64,000 bases of DNA from Lethocerus indicus (GCA_019843655.1 JACDQD010000102.1:1993501-2057500), one strand, 5' to 3'. Numbered from the stretch's first letter, positions 48,541 through 63,933 are shown. The notes: generated by a model from the letters alone, not told the origin. Made by a program: numbers and translations.

Positions 48541-51500
48541 AGGTTCATTATAATGCGCAGGTACACTTCCTAGTCCAATCCCTATGTACTACACGCATAA
48601 GAAGCTGTTATCGAACAGAGAATTTATACACGAGCCCAGTTATTCAATCAAGTATGTACAGAGTTCCTCTCTTTTAAGCGTTTGACATTTTCAATTTTCA
48701 AGCCGGCTTTACGCCGCCATCCCAATCGAAGTTACAACTGCTTCTCATCAAACAGTGCAGTTTTAAAGCCGCAGCTCTCAAGTACGAAGTGGCGAGATTC
48801 CCACGAGAGGAGGACTGAATATTCCTTGAATTGCAAATGCCAGCAGTTCAATAATTACTCTGACCTCTATAAAATTGATACTATCGAGGGTAGTACTATT
48901 GATAACAATCCAGCCATCGTGCAGACGCTATGCTTCATATGCAGCCGGTATGAGTATAGATGATCTCTAGAATGCTGATCGAAATTCTCGCGGGACCCCA
49001 ACGCGGGTATCGGGTAAAGTAATTATTCCTACCGACACGCAATGCATAATCATCCTACTGAAATGTACAACGTGCTAATGGCCAAAGTTTGCTTGAAGCC
49101 TACATTTCTCCTAAGCTGTCCCGGTATGTGGCATTAGCAGATATACGGTGTTCGAAATAGACGGGCAGCGACAATTCGCACCTCTCTCCTTCTTTATAAA
49201 TCACCAGAAACAAGTCGTCACTGATTTACCATCGATAGATTATATTAGCATCAATATAATAACCGGTTTAACTTAAAACGAAATAGAATAATTTTTACTT
49301 TTTTTGCAATTCGTCCGTTAGTACCTTATGTTTCTTCTAATTATTCGACGTGGTATATTGCTACCGTGTAAAATCATAATTCAGTTACCAGATATATGAG
49401 ATATAATTATACCTATATTTTTTCCGAAGTAACTTAATATTACCAACAGTGTCTAATAATTAAGGGTCTTTGTTTCCATTGGAATGTACAGATTATGTAC
49501 GAGTATTCAGTCCTCTTTTCCGCTTCCGGTATTTTCCAAATCGAACTGCCTAGCGGTGACGGATCATCCCCCACCACCCTCGGGCTTCACTTTTCTGGTC
49601 GAGGCTTTCCGCATTAAACAGTGGCTTCCTCTACGACTCGGTCTCCGGGGGGTTTGAGTTCAATTGGGTGAAAGGTGTCGGTGTGACCTCTTGCAATATT
49701 CAAGCGGTATTGCCCAGGCGGGGGTTGCCCAGTTTGCCGGCTCTTAAACTCTCCCCTCTCTGATTCCTGTACCGCGCCTCCACCCTTCTAAATTATAAAA
49801 ATCGGCCCTCCCATACATACAACACTGTTTGGGCCAGCACCAATTCCACCTCAGTTTTCGCCCCTCTTCGAGAATCACTCTTTTATTCTTTGAAAATCAC
49901 TACAAAAAAACGTGAACATTCTACAATTCTACGTAGGATTCTACACTATTGTACGATTTATTTTATGGTGCGCTTAATGTACCCGACGAACTAGTCGGTT
50001 GAAATCCGAGCTGAGGGACTCCGAGGGCCCCGGCTAGTTAAACTACCGGTTCTTGTGGCTGGGATCGTTATCTAATTTGTAGCGTGGATTCATTCGGGTC
50101 CTCGTAAAATGTTCGACATTAAACAAAGCACAGTTTTTAAGCCCGTCCAGCGTACGGCGTACAGATACGATCTCCCGGGACATGAGCCCCAGAGGATCCT
50201 TCGGCCCGATCAATTTTTCCCAGGGCCGTGTTATTTATTTTACGTTTTTTGTTATTTTCTTAGTTTAATTCGATCTCGGGCAAATTGGCGCCTGTCGGCA
50301 CAATGGGGAGGCTTTGGGGTTTATGACCTCGTTCGGACGCCCTCATTACCGGAGTGCTTTTCAACGCTCCCCAACCCCCTCAAAACCACCGCTCTTATGG
50401 TAATGTTTCTTTCTTATTTAGAAAAAACCGGGATCTTTTCTTATCGGTAGGCATCTGTGATACTTCCACAGATAGAAGTGTCGAGTTAAAATGCAAGGAA
50501 AAGTCATCAAAGCGGTGTTCCTTTAAAATGTAAAAACCTACAAACTTATATACCCAATTCGTCGTCCACTAAACCACAATCAATGAAATATCAAAATAGA
50601 AATAAAACGTTAATACGCCTTCAACTAAAATAATAAAACTAGACAATATAAATTATAATTTTTCTTTATCGAATAATTACAGCACAGGAGCTATTATAGT
50701 AATTTTATGTATGCGTTATCTAGTATTCTTATCTAAAATATATTTGTTTATGTATATTCTGATGAATTTCTTTTTTACCGTAAGAAATTACGCTATCAAA
50801 TTGGTATCTTGGGACCTCCTCCTCCCACTTAAATCGTGTTCTCATCCAGAGAACTAGTTATTTCTCGGTTCGAAACAAAATAAAATTTGTCTTCAACCGC
50901 CATAGAGGGAAATTTTTCTCCTTTTAAGTATACGCGAGGGGGCGATGGGAAGGGAGACCCGTAGGTGGTCCCTTTGGCAGTGGACGGAGGGGACGTGACT
51001 TGAAAATCCGAGTCATGGATCCCTTTGATGACGGGCAGATCGAGTTCACGGTGGCATCACCCTCCCTTCACCCTTAACGCCTTCCACGAACCGTAATTAG
51101 CATTTCAGTCACACGAGCTCTAGATTTATTGAGACATTAGAGATCTTTGCCCAGTGCACAGATTGAAATTCGTGCTACTGCACTACAAGTGGGGACGATG
51201 CCTTCCAAAAATCTGTATTTTATTTCAGTTTTTCCTTTGCTTTAAATTCAAACAATTTTGTCGATCACGCGATCTTTAAATATACAATTTGTTTACATCG
51301 TATCAATAAGCCGTAAAATAATAACTCAATATACGTATAACCCAATCGAGAGATTCGACGGTCAACCTGTTGAATTTGAGGACACGGGTGCGAGCTGTCC
51401 TTACGCCAGAAAATTGGAAATATCGGATACTATACAGAATATATAAAACAAGAGGTGTTAGAAACTCTCGTGTATGTTATTAAAACAGCGAATTTAACTA

Positions 51501-54500
51501 TTCGGCCTTTAAGGAGGCGATTAAAATCGAAAAGTAGTAAAATATTTCCTGTGACATCGCATTTCCTGAGTTTAAGCTTAATATGTTTCTACTGTATTGA
51601 ATAAATAACAATTCTCTGTCCCCACTCAATGGTATCTTAAATCTGTGAAATAATTAAAGCAGGTCCCATTAGTGTGTGTTGCAGGGAGAAAAGAAGTTTA
51701 GGTTTAATTGAATGTTCCGATGCGCCATTCTTTGGATAGCCAAGAGTTCAGTAGCGCATGGGAGTGAGTATCAGCACAATTAGGTAGTATATTAGAGGAC
51801 GACACGCGTCCTCCCAACGATAATTGATGCTCGCGGGCCGTTTTATGGCGCAATTAATGTTTCGTCGACAGTTAACTGCGCGGGACAATGAGAAAGAAAT
51901 TCAACGGCTTCAGTCCCGCCTCGTAACGGCAAAAATTGACGGAGTAAGACTTCTTAATGGGAAACAGGGTCCCGCGGAGTCGAAATGACAATGAAATATT
52001 TCCGACAATTGAGATATAGGATCAACAAGCAAAGAGATTATAACTTCAATCTCTTCAACTGGCCAAGGGACGCTTACTGGCTATATTTCCCTAACAAATA
52101 TCCTCTTAAGTATTCATTGTTCCAAAGAGACCCCAATGCTTTGTTGTCCCTGAATTCAAGTAAACATAATCTAATCCTTCAGTCCAATTATGTTACTTAA
52201 CTTGAAACACTGGGCCCACAACTAACTAATCCCAGCATACATAGAAATTCAGCTTACGGTGCTCACAATTTGGATCCTATAGTAAAATATTTTTATTCTT
52301 AATTACACAATTAACGTTTTAACATAGTTAAAAATTTTAACATAGTTAAACGGACGAGGGTCCTTTCATAATTTTAAGGGTCATAATCACGATAAATATG
52401 CGATTTTAATCAAGTAGATCCGAATTATTGAAGAAATAGTTATCCGACACCTGTTCACGATAAAATTCTTTTTCTTCCCGCCAATTTAAAATTAAAGAGA
52501 CCGTATGCGATTTAAATTTTGTATGGTGTTGGTTTTCTTCTGGAATGTTTCGCAATTGTTCAGAAATACCGATAATCAGTTTCCAATAAACGTTTCCGGA
52601 AGGGGAAGGATTCAATCATTCAGTCCATAGAAAGAAAGCGATCCCGCCAGGCCCGTTTTCGTCTCGGGTTGGGCCGCTCCATTCTTCGTCCTCTCATTAA
52701 TATGTTAAAAGATCGAGTGAGAGGCAGAAAATAAGAAGGAAGAAATCTCTCGGCCCGTATTTCAATCTAACATTCTGACGCGTACTTTATGGCCCGATTT
52801 ATTTTTAAATTACACGCAGTCGGCGCTAATGAAATTTAAACTGTACGGATTATTACTAAAGCAATTTATTTCCCGTTTTTCAGGAAAGGAGCGGTGATTT
52901 GCACCCGGTACCAAAGGATTCAGTAAGTAATCATCGACAATAAATTTCAGGGTAATTATTACAATTTCAAAAGCCGTGTCAGAAAAATTGGCAGGCTGAA
53001 AATGCGGAGAAATTTTGGCGTTTGCCAGTCACCGCCGGTTTTTAACTGGGGGCCAATAAATAATTCGCTCTGTCCAATTTGCGGCGAGCCTAATTTTTGG
53101 GCTACGATGACCGTAGTCATTGCCTCGTGTTTCGCGTATAAGGCGTTATGACCATTTGTCGTGAGTACTTGTCTACTGCCGAAAAAACAACCGCTATATT
53201 TGTGCAGTGTCTGTGCAACTGTCTGTCCTATATTAATGGAATTTATTTCGAGCCCAACCTACCCCATACTCAAAATGGGGTCGATATTTTAGTGGCCATT
53301 CCTCCGTAGAACACGAGCCAAATCAGAACTACCTAAATTATTTTTGTTTTCTCCTTACGGTATGCATACTAAAAGTACTTTTTGATAGCTTACTATGCAG
53401 GTATGTATAATCTCACACCGTATTACTATGTGCCACTGTTTAGAAGTCATACTCCTTAGAACAGCCGGTTTTAAATTTCTTAATTTATTTAAATTTCATG
53501 GCAAGTATGCAGTTATATCCTATCAGATTAGCTCTTGTATATATAACTTTAAAATTACCGGAGTAAGGTATACTACTTATAAGCAAGGAAAGAGAAAAGG
53601 AGTTCATTGATCATCCACCTTTTTCAAACCCTCCCCGTTCGGTTTTAATTTCAGTAATTCGTGCTGAACGTCATGAAGCAAAACATCTTATCGGTAGATT
53701 AGGAAAATAGAAAGTAATAACTCGATTAATGTTAGATATCGCCGCGTTATTTCAAATCTTATTATAGGCTTCAAAATGCCGGTTGTTTAGGTTTCGCGTT
53801 AATGACCCTTTCTGGAAAACCTCGGCCTGTATTAGATATGGCCAGAAAGAAAAGAGTTTAGTTTAGACTGTTTAGGCCAGTAATAACAGTAGCCGGGGAC
53901 AGAAATACACGATTCGTATCGCTCGAAATCGAGCGTTTGATATCGGCAAGGGCGGGAAATTGAGTTTTATTGGTGAAAGCGGCAGGGTTAACGGGACTGG
54001 GAATTAAAACTGGGGACGGAGAGAAGGAAGCCACGTGCCGCGCGGGTTGCCTAACTTTGTTCCTCGCCCAGTTATTATTGGGAGTTCCCCCCGCGCGGTC
54101 GGAGCGGTCAATATTTCCGACAAACCAATCGCGTCCCGCAGATATAATAAATCATAGGGCCATATTTCAAGCGGGCGGAGTTGCCGAGATAGGCTGGAAG
54201 GCCGCGGAAACAGGGCCGTTTCTTGAGAGGCGTGGCGCCCGATTTGCATAATTGCTTTAATTCCATAGCGACCCCCCCCCCGGACTACTTAGGGCCGAAC
54301 TTAGCGACTGACAGCAGCCAGGCGTTAGGGCGCGAGGGCATCGTTGAATTGTGACAATCCCCCAAAGCGTGAAGGGCCGTTTTTCCGTTGGTTTCTGAAT
54401 AATTAAAAATACCCGCTCGTTTTAGGACACGCCCGAATTCTCGGTCTGGAATACTGGAATCCGACCATTGTTTTTCATGTTTTCATTATTCATTTCATTC

Positions 54501-57151
54501 TGTTTCGCTTTCGCCTATATCCTCATCTCAGTTCCTGTCTTCTATAGAAATTGTTTTTTGCTATAAATGTTTAATCGTATAATTAGTGGAACCTAGTTCG
54601 CACTGACGATATTACTGATTATGTTAAACCCATATTGATCATCGAGAAACTATATGTTTATATATAAATTATGTTTATCGAGCCAGAAATAGATATACCC
54701 TGAATTATTACGACATTCATTTTGTACTGAGTTCTAGGTGCTTATGTGAAGGAAAGTCTATCTAGATTAACCGTATGCAAATGAATGCTAATTAATGCAA
54801 AATTATATGGAATAATTTCCACCATCGATATATTGTTTCATCCTCGGAATTATTACGTATTTTATTCTCTATGCATTTAGTATACACTTTGAACGGTGGA
54901 ATTGAATTCTCTAGTTGGGGAAACGGGGGATACAAACTCGATGGGACCGAACGTCGCTATGTTAAATATATATTGACATATCGATTTGAATAACACCGGC
55001 TGTCGTGAAGGGCAGGTTTTCGTGGTGGTAATAGCGAGGGGGGTCGCCAGCTATTAACCCAACCCTAACTCTGCCCTTTTCTGGGTCAGAGTTCGTTACC
55101 TTTACACAGAGTCTTTGCCGCAGCACGCAGAACAAATTCTGAATTGGATCCGGTAAAAATTTAAATGTAATCGGTTCGAAATTTCAACATTGTTTAATGT
55201 GTAATTGCACAATTCAAATTTCAAATAAGAAGCCAACATTTTTCTCCCGCAGCTAATGCAAACGAATAACAAGTAAGAAATTAGTAGAAGGGCAGTAATG
55301 CTACCATGTACAAACGCCAAATGAAGACTACTAACATAAATGACTAAATAACACAAATAATAATTAAACAACCGTGGAACGAATCCATAATTAATCATAC
55401 ATTGACCGGTTGAGACCCGATTTGGTTATCATATCACCCAGAAAGGTACATTATTACACTAGCGGTATTATTACATTTTTTACGATAGTAAGATAAAAAT
55501 TACATTTCTTAATTTAACTTTTCGAAGTCATTTTTTAGAATTTCGTATCTTTGGAATTAACTGTTATTCCTGTGAATATAGTTTACTGAAAAAATACACT
55601 CTCTGAAAAAGAAATTTGAGTACGAATTTTACGCTGAACTAGTTTTCATGAGCACTTAGTGAAACTGTATTATTAGGAAAAGAAAGTTCAATTTACGAAG
55701 GCAAGTTAATAGAGGGTGGCACTAGTTCGCATTACTACCAACCCCAACAAAATGGACCAAGTTCTTACATAAATAGGCGATACGCTGCCATTACTACGCG
55801 CCAACACTAGCAAGGTACTAATACTCCGATTAGATGAGTACATAACACATCCGATTAATAACACATAAGTGATACGTGAGTTAAAAATTGCTTGTACTAT
55901 TAAATTCCATTAAACGTTCCGATTGCATATCTGAACTATGTTTCTTGAAATTCATGATCGTGAATATTTTATTAAATTCGTTTGGTATAAATTACGGATA
56001 AATTAACAGTGTTTCATTAACCGGTTAAAAAAACAGTTTACTGTACTATAAATGTCTTTGTACATGTCTACCTACGATTTCTATTGTAGAAATATATTTA
56101 TAGAACCGTCATATCATTAAAAGTGATTTCGTAATTTTATAGTATATATTACTGTTTTTACTAATTTATTTAATTTTCTGTAATTCACAGTATCTTTGCC
56201 TAACAATAGTTATGCAGTCAAGAAATAATGTGAGCTGAAATTTATGAAACTTAAAGATGAGTCTTCTCTTAATCGAAAGCTGTCCAAGTAACTACCGAAA
56301 TTGACGTACATTTATCGCTCGTTCGTTTCTAAGAAATAACTGAATTCTTTCTAAACCCTGTTCGGGTGCCCCATATTTAACATAAGGAGTAGATCAATAT
56401 ATAGGTTTATAAATTCACTAAATAAAACGGCCCGATGACAAACAGGGAAACCGATAAGCCATAACTGAAATATGAGATGATAACAATACGAAATTTCGAA
56501 TGTTTCGAATCGCTCGCGGGAATTTTAAATTGCCCGGGTGGAGGAGATTGGAGGCAGGGGCCTTGAGGAATTGGCCCGGGGCGGTTTGCGCTCGCATAAA
56601 TCCCCGTCGTTTGTTTCAATACAGGATGCCCAATATGCTCGGAGAATCGGTTTGAGTTTTAAAAAAGCCGGTATGCAACCACGTACAAAGAACCAAGTTC
56701 AGTCCGATTTTAATTGTTCCAATCCGAAATAATTTTCCCAACTGATCAAAAGGGATTGTAATAGTCGACCATATTATTATTAAAATTACTCTTCTAGATT
56801 TTAAAAAATGTCGAGGGCTTAAACAACATAACATACGTAGGCATTTTCCACGATGCATTACTCCCAAATTACCTTTTAATTATATTTTAGTAAATTTAAA
56901 TTCGCGTCAATCGATTGAAAGGTCATCGCCACATTCGGGGCACTCGGTCTTACGTTCATTCTGAATTCGAATAAATTACAAGTGGGTTTCCAACAATTTA
57001 CTCCTTATTTAGCGAGCAATGTCAAAGTTGCAATTACACGGCTTGAGAACGAAATTATAGTAATGACTCCGTAGGCCATTATGCTAAACACGATACGCGA
57101 TCGATCTAAATTTGATATAAAATGGTAGTAAATATTACAAGGGTGACTCAC
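48541..57151. other. No gene recognised; regulatory-looking DNA
   Basis: Alternates AT-rich spacers with CpG-rich segments at about 49540-49800, 50140-50420, 51780-51980, 52990-53110 and 53960-54300. TTTATGGC words lie at 51842-51849 and 52786-52793. A tandem duplication of TTTTAACATAGTTAAA is at about 52317-52350. Frames in the CpG-rich parts show no known domains. Confidence 0.3.
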
Positions 57152-57227
57152 CGACTGCGACGAGTCCACTGCCATTTTCGGCGGGCTTCTTGAGCTCCTT
57201 TTGTGAAACCCGATGTCGTCGAGGAAC
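57152..57227 (-). CDS. Candidate exon of an unidentified minus-strand gene
   Basis: On the minus strand a long T-tract followed by CTGTCCAG (57235-57228) is a strong 3' splice site. After 76 nt the sequence reads TCG|GTGAGTCA, a strong donor at 57151. All three frames are open through the exon. In one frame it contains GAAAATGGCA, an excellent insect start context, giving MAVDSSQS before a phase-0 donor, so it could be the exon that carries the start codon. In another frame it would be an internal exon of 25 codons (PRRHRVSQKELKKPAENGSG). I recognise neither protein and found no partner exon. Confidence 0.4.
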
Positions 57228-60200
57228 CTGGACAGAAAAAAAAATAGCATAATGATACACCCGGGGGAACGCTGTACAGTCGCTTATTTGCCGGTATACA
57301 AATGAGTGGGCGTAACTACAGATTTTTCGAACCGTCTCGAGACAGCGCTCTGATAAAGTGTTCGACTACCGGCCAAATATGGTGGGTCAACGAGAAGAAG
57401 ACGCACATTATAATAAATTCGATAAAAACGAAAGGAGAAACAAAAGGCAGGAACGGGATAATTCGTAAAAGCCAATCGAAAGTTGCCCTCCCAAACATGA
57501 ACATCGTCGACACAGACATCGGCCGGACATAGAATGCTTCGCTAGTCGTGGAATTTTCAAAATCGGGTCCAAAATGCTTCCGTGATCGCGAACATATAAG
57601 ACGGACAATAACGACTGAGTTTTCATATTATGGGAAAATACATTTTCAATTCGCCCACCTAATGTAAACTTAGACAAATGAACAGAGTTAAAAAAAATCC
57701 CGAATTTCATTTGCGCATTGTCTTCATTTCTGCCGACGAAATTAACGCTCCACGATGGTTTTTCAAGTACTCAACTTCCAGGAACACCTCTTGATGAAAA
57801 CTTTCAAACCGATTCTAAACCACTTTTACCAAAATGGTTTATTACTCCAGTGCCTGCAGCTCTTTTTTGCAATTCGTTTACTTTTGTTACCTCTGTTACA
57901 AGCTATTTATTTGGTAAGTTATAAATACGATTGCAAGGATCTAGAAAATATTATACTCATTCTATTGACTGGAAAAATTCCAAAAGGCCTAAAAAATTAT
58001 TGAATAGGTACAAATGTTACAACTTTTGTACAATCTAAGAATCTAATGTGAAACAAAATGAAGTGGGCAGAAATTGGAGCATTCTCTTCGCCGGAAGTAT
58101 ATTTGGACTAACGCTCTCATTAAACTCCTAACGTGACTGTTCGGCTTCTGAACGCTTCTCGGGAAATTTTCATACCTTATACAGAATTTTTTGTTTCCCC
58201 TCCATCATAGGTGGTTTTGCTTCCTCCCCGATGTCAGATGTTTAAATAAATTATGAAGTTAATTTAAAGGGCACAGCAAAAAAATAAACTAAAAATAGGA
58301 ACAAGAGAAAAATATGCATACATTTATTTAAAAAAAGAATAAAGATAATACACGAGCTCCTGGCCAATAATTAATGCCGAGAAACGTTACAAAGTACGGC
58401 CGATTGATACAAGATCGAGTCCGAACACGAGGAATGCGGTTTTTCAATCTCGAAAAACACTGAGCGCGATTAAATGGGAAAGGGGGGGAGGGCAGGGAAT
58501 TACATAAAACCCTGTATTTTATAACGGTGTAATAGCATAAGCAATAATTACAAACGCATCGATCAGACTTTTAAATTACACATCGAGCAAACGAGATCAT
58601 TCATTTCAATTTTTAATGGGCCATTTCGAAAAACGTCAAGAGTTTTCGATGTTTATGCGGAAAAAATAGACGTGGACTGAGCCAGCCCGGCGTGTTTTCA
58701 CCGGAGAGGAGAGCACGCCCGTTTTTTTTACATTGCCGAATTGACCGGTACAATCATCGATACCAAGGGACTACTGGAAACGACCATCGGTATTTGAACG
58801 ATTATACCTAATGATAGAATTATTATTTTGTACAGACACGCGAAATACAATCTTAAATGACAGCTACGATCGATTTCAGGATAAAAGCGGTTGATGTTCA
58901 ATTGAGTGCTTATGACCTACCTTCATTTACTAGTGCAAATTTTAGTTTGTATAACAAACAATGACAACCATGGATATAAAACACACACTTAGTACTGTAC
59001 TGTTAAAATTACTTCTAATGTAAAAGTAAATATAAAGCTGAACATCGGAACGTACCATTTTAATTTGTACGATAAATGGCCTCATTTAAAAAAGAGGGTG
59101 GAAATAAGCCATAATGCATATGTTTGGTCTATACGTTACGTTCAGAACTGAACTTTTTGGCGATTTTCTCAGCAATGAACTAACAACAGATATACAACAG
59201 ATAACAGATATAGCTGACAAATAGAGGCGTGCACACTAATTTTTATTTCGAGAAGGTACTATGCGTTCTTGTTTCTAATGTACTACACCGGGCAGTACAC
59301 GTACCAAGCTTCAGGGAGTCAATAAACAATAATAATAATCTCGGTATTATTAATATTTAAACACCGGACTGAAACAATTTCGATCTTGGACTACACGTGA
59401 ACGCGGTAAATTGTTTTTTTTGCGGTTTTTTGCGCCAACTTGCAACAATTTATTGATGTCGATCAGTCAATAGGGCATTTTTTATTTTCATTCTGATATT
59501 TATGTTCTGCAGACTGAAACATATCTTGAATCTTTTCATCAGTCCTTCGGCCGGTCGGGCGTAATGGTAATGTATGTACATTTTTTATTGGGCCCCGGAC
59601 GAAACATATCGGCGTTTTAGCACGCCGCGGATTAATTTGAGATCGGTAGGTTGGGGGCTCAGGTCCTGTCGGGCTGGTTCGGAAGATCCGAAAATCTGAT
59701 ATCTTAATTGACCGGTCCCGCAGAGCGCGGATAAATATTAAACGGCATATCATTAAATTGTCACAGGTCCCCGGCCCGACTTATGGACCGTGAAATTTTG
59801 AATTTAAATTCGTCCCCCAAAAACTATTTATTGCCATCCACGGCAGAATGGTGGTGGGACCTTCTTTTTTAAAACAGCTTAACACTTTCGTGTCCGACGA
59901 CTTGGTGTCACCCCTAATCAAATCATTATAACCATAAATTATTTCATAATACTAAAAGTAGACCATTATTATTATTAATCGGGTGGAGTAATCGATTATT
60001 AATGGGATAAACAGTACAACAGCATGGCGAAATATCCAAGAAACTGAAAGTGCGATTCTGAATACAGACATTTGAATTGGTGGCGGAGGAATATTTCTGC
60101 ATTGACAACACATTATTTACATTTATTAGTTATTTAATGTCTAATATTATTGGTCACGCGGCATCTGATACTTGAGCCTCCCGCGCGGTTTGCCTGGAAG

Positions 60201-63069
60201 GCGGGACAGGATAATGACTGTATCTGAGGATTTATACAGAGATTTATTTCATGAGATAATGATTGATGTCGGAGTAGTGAAAGGGCCCACAACGGGACTT
60301 CTGTTCATTACTGATTTAATGTTATGCCGAACGTTGCTGAACATTTTCTAATCACCAGTGGAATACAATCAGAGCACGGCCGAACGAACTTACCTAGCCA
60401 TAACATCAATAATAATAAATCGTTGTTATCACATAAAACAGAAAAGTTATTATTCACGAATGTTCTGTTTATATTACAATTTATTGTTTCATTAAAAGGA
60501 CGTGTAGAGTAAAACTTTGGCTAGGTAGACACACCACGGACATAAACTCTGAACTGCTCGCCATACAGAAACCTGACGTGATATATAATTCATTCATATC
60601 AGGGAGAGCTTTCGACTGTAAAAAAGCCCGACGGCTAATTAGCGGTCATTCTGAATTTTGGCAATAGAGTTGCTTTTCTTAGCTCTGCAGGCGGTTGAAA
60701 GGAGGAGCTTTGGGACGTGCCCGGATTACTGACTCCGACGGTCTTCGTGGGAGGCCACCGACAGTCTGTTGCTCGGTCCCTGGTGTTTGCATAAACATGT
60801 CCCGTATGATGCTCGACAATTTTATTACCCGCAGGTTTCACGGGGCTCATGCGCAGACGAGAACGTCACACGGCCTTCCAAATATATACGCGGTTATCCT
60901 GTCGATTCGGGATCCTTCTTCGCGACAGGTTACCGGCGTTGTAGTGACAGGCGACTGCCAAATACCATCGGGATTCGCTCACCGATTGTACCACTCCGCT
61001 TATTAACAACGCATAGTGACAACATAGAGCAGCAGAAGAATTTCAGACTAGAGTTTGGAAAAAATTTAATGTTATCCGTATGAACCCAAAATCGTCATAA
61101 CTTAAATATTCACACAATTTAGGAATGGAATATTTCAGTGCACCTATCGGCCCTATGTTCAGATTTTCCAAGACCCGCAAAGTGTAATAGACACAAGACT
61201 TATCTTTACAAACAAAAAAGGAATTGGGCAAATACTTTAGACGTTTCTTCACAAAGAGTGTTTCGACGACCAAGGCACTTGCGCTGGTACACGCTTTTAT
61301 TCCGGCTGAAATTCGGACGTGACTAAAATACCGGGGGAATTATTTTCTCCGGCAGTGTACGACCGACATACAGACTAGACCGGCGGAAAGATCAAATTTG
61401 TGAACGGAGTTTACAATTCAATATAAATTTCGATGCGCCAGATAAGAACGAAGAAACTACTGTTCCTCAGTTGAAGGCCCGCGAGGGTATCGAACATAAT
61501 CACGCTTGAGTTGTTACTGTGCCGAGTCATAGTGCTTATATGATGCTTCACTGGAATGTTACTAACTAAATTAATATAGGAATTCCATGATATCGCTACT
61601 GTACCTTCAGTTATTAAATTTTAATCTACACGACAGAAAAAGAAATGAATTGGTAAGGTAATGAAACTGAAGGATATAGAAATTTTTATTTCATTGAAAT
61701 TCGATACCTTTATTCTCGAATGGACAAAAATTAACCTCAACCTTGAATAGACGTGAACCTCAACATGTGAATGAGTGCATATTTTATACATACATATATA
61801 CATTAATTTTTAATGCCGGTATACAATTATAGTTGGGCCTTATAATTAGCGCCATAATTAACCGCTGATACGGCGTTCAGAATAAATGACTGGGCCACGA
61901 AAGGTCGAACCAGTACCGGAGTCTGGTCAAGATCGGGCGAAGGTTTCTGCCGAAATTTCGCAATTTTAAGTACGGCCTTAAAAGTACGTATAAGTAAAGA
62001 TAAATAATGCGCTATATAGTTGCCGGGAGACGCTTCATTTTTCGCACGGGTAATTATGATATTGTACCCGATATGCAAATTTATTTCGGTGCAAGATTTT
62101 CCGGTTTTACGAGAGATTTTTCTGAACTGTCCAAGAGAATTTCAATATCGGTTGGGTGCGATATCATCTAAATATATCTTAAGGCTACTCTATCATTTAG
62201 AATTTCTGAAAACGAATAAGGAAATGTTTGTACCCATCCTACCATTGGCTCGGAAACCATTACACTACACTTCACTTTTCTAATCAATCAAGTAGTCAAA
62301 CCTAAATGAATTGTTTTATAGACGTTAAGGATCAAAAGGGAGGGAAGTTTTTTCGAAAATACCGATTTATTCTATCAAAGAGAAACGAACACTCGACTTG
62401 AATATAGTTTGATTAGCAATTGATTCATTTAATTTATTCTTTGTGAAAAATTATACAGTATTTAAATATTTACTCCATTTCATTCCCCTCGGACGAAAAC
62501 TTTTTACAACTTACATTTTCAGTTTTAATACGATTACCTTTACTACATAGTTAACGCAGTAATAAAATTCTATGAGGGCATATCATAACGTCTTTGTGCA
62601 TATCGTTACCTATCAAGATAAGAATGGGTTCTAATCATTTGAAACTTTATTTTACATTATTTCGCAGCTTCGGTTAGGTCTCACGCGCGTTCTATCTTGG
62701 ACCTACGAAATCGGCACATCTATATGGTATAGTTGCACGGTATGTTGAATGTCCAATTTATTTTCAAGGGACCCAACCTGGGAGGGGGTCGTGCACGCAC
62801 GAGTCACGATTTTATTTTTGTTTTCTTGTAAGCACACGACGCCAATATCGAATATACATGAATTTACCCCCTCGGTAGGAAGGCTGGGGGGCCTATCACT
62901 CGACTCGTATAATGTTAATTCGGTTGGGACCCAACTCCGGAGCGTTTGATTAATAGCCGAGTATCTGGAGTCATGTTTTTCATTAGGAAAGGTCACCGAA
63001 TCAAATTAAAAAGGATGAGGGAAAACGGAGCGTTCTGATTTAGACGAGAGCCGGCCATTGTTCATCGGC

Positions 63070-63103
63070 CCAACAATGAGAACCAATTTGGCCGCTAATT
63101 ATA
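63070..63103 (+). repeat. Short duplicated element, copy 1
   Basis: Begins CCAACAATGAGAA and ends TAATTATA. About 85% identical by eye, with one indel, to 63934-63968. Contains an AACAAT (Sox-like) and an ATTA homeodomain-type word. Confidence 0.5.
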
Positions 63104-63933
63104 GTTACTTTTTTTTTAACCGAACCCCTCCAGTTTCTTAAACAGGTAGAACGTGCTTATTTATCGGCCTAAAATGTCCGCTAGGTTGAAATGAAACTAA
63201 GTTATCGGATAAGTGTCAGGAGCTGTGAATAAGATGGATGATGATGTCGTTTGTATCCATAAAGAATTCATAATATTATGAAATACATCACACTTTAGCG
63301 CACAAATACAGGCCTGAATGTATTCTTATTCTCATTTATTTGTTCCAGAATCTAGTATCGGTGTGCAAAATGTTCTATTAGAAATTACCATATTTTAGCG
63401 CAGATTTCTTGCAAATAGTATGAAGTCAATAATGTCGTAAATATTTTTACCTTAGTTAAATACATAATAATCCTGACGTGAAAATTCTGCAAATTTCAAG
63501 GCAATTGATTTTTTCCTTCGATTAAAATATAATTATAATCAACCGAATTACAATGTTTTATTAGTAGAATTTTTATTATTTTCCATATTCTTATACAATT
63601 TTTCATTACTAATAATTAAATAGTGATTTATAGAAATATGTCCAGTTGCGTTTTGTATACCCACAATGGGTACAAGTCTGTATCTAAAATAAAAATAGGC
63701 AGAGTAATTAAAGGGTAGTATAATATTAGAGTGGACTTGATAATAACTTTCAAAATTGTCGGTTTTGCTAGGAAACTTGGACTCAAGAATACTATAGCTG
63801 CTGATAGTCTGCCCGCAAATATGCAGACACTCCGTATTTAATTAAGGTGAAAAAGATCACCCCCCTCGAGAGTAGAATGGACTACAGCTCCATTAGCCGG
63901 AGTAATACAATCGCTGCACCAGTCGTAGGAGGT

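Noticed and set aside
50109..50450. 113-codon ORF with a hydrophobic middle
   Set aside because: No recognisable family, no splice context, and the composition suggests a chance frame.
57718..57924. Frame ending at TTTG|GTAAGT, possible exon
   Set aside because: It begins with TTG rather than ATG, and no acceptor lies upstream in an open frame.
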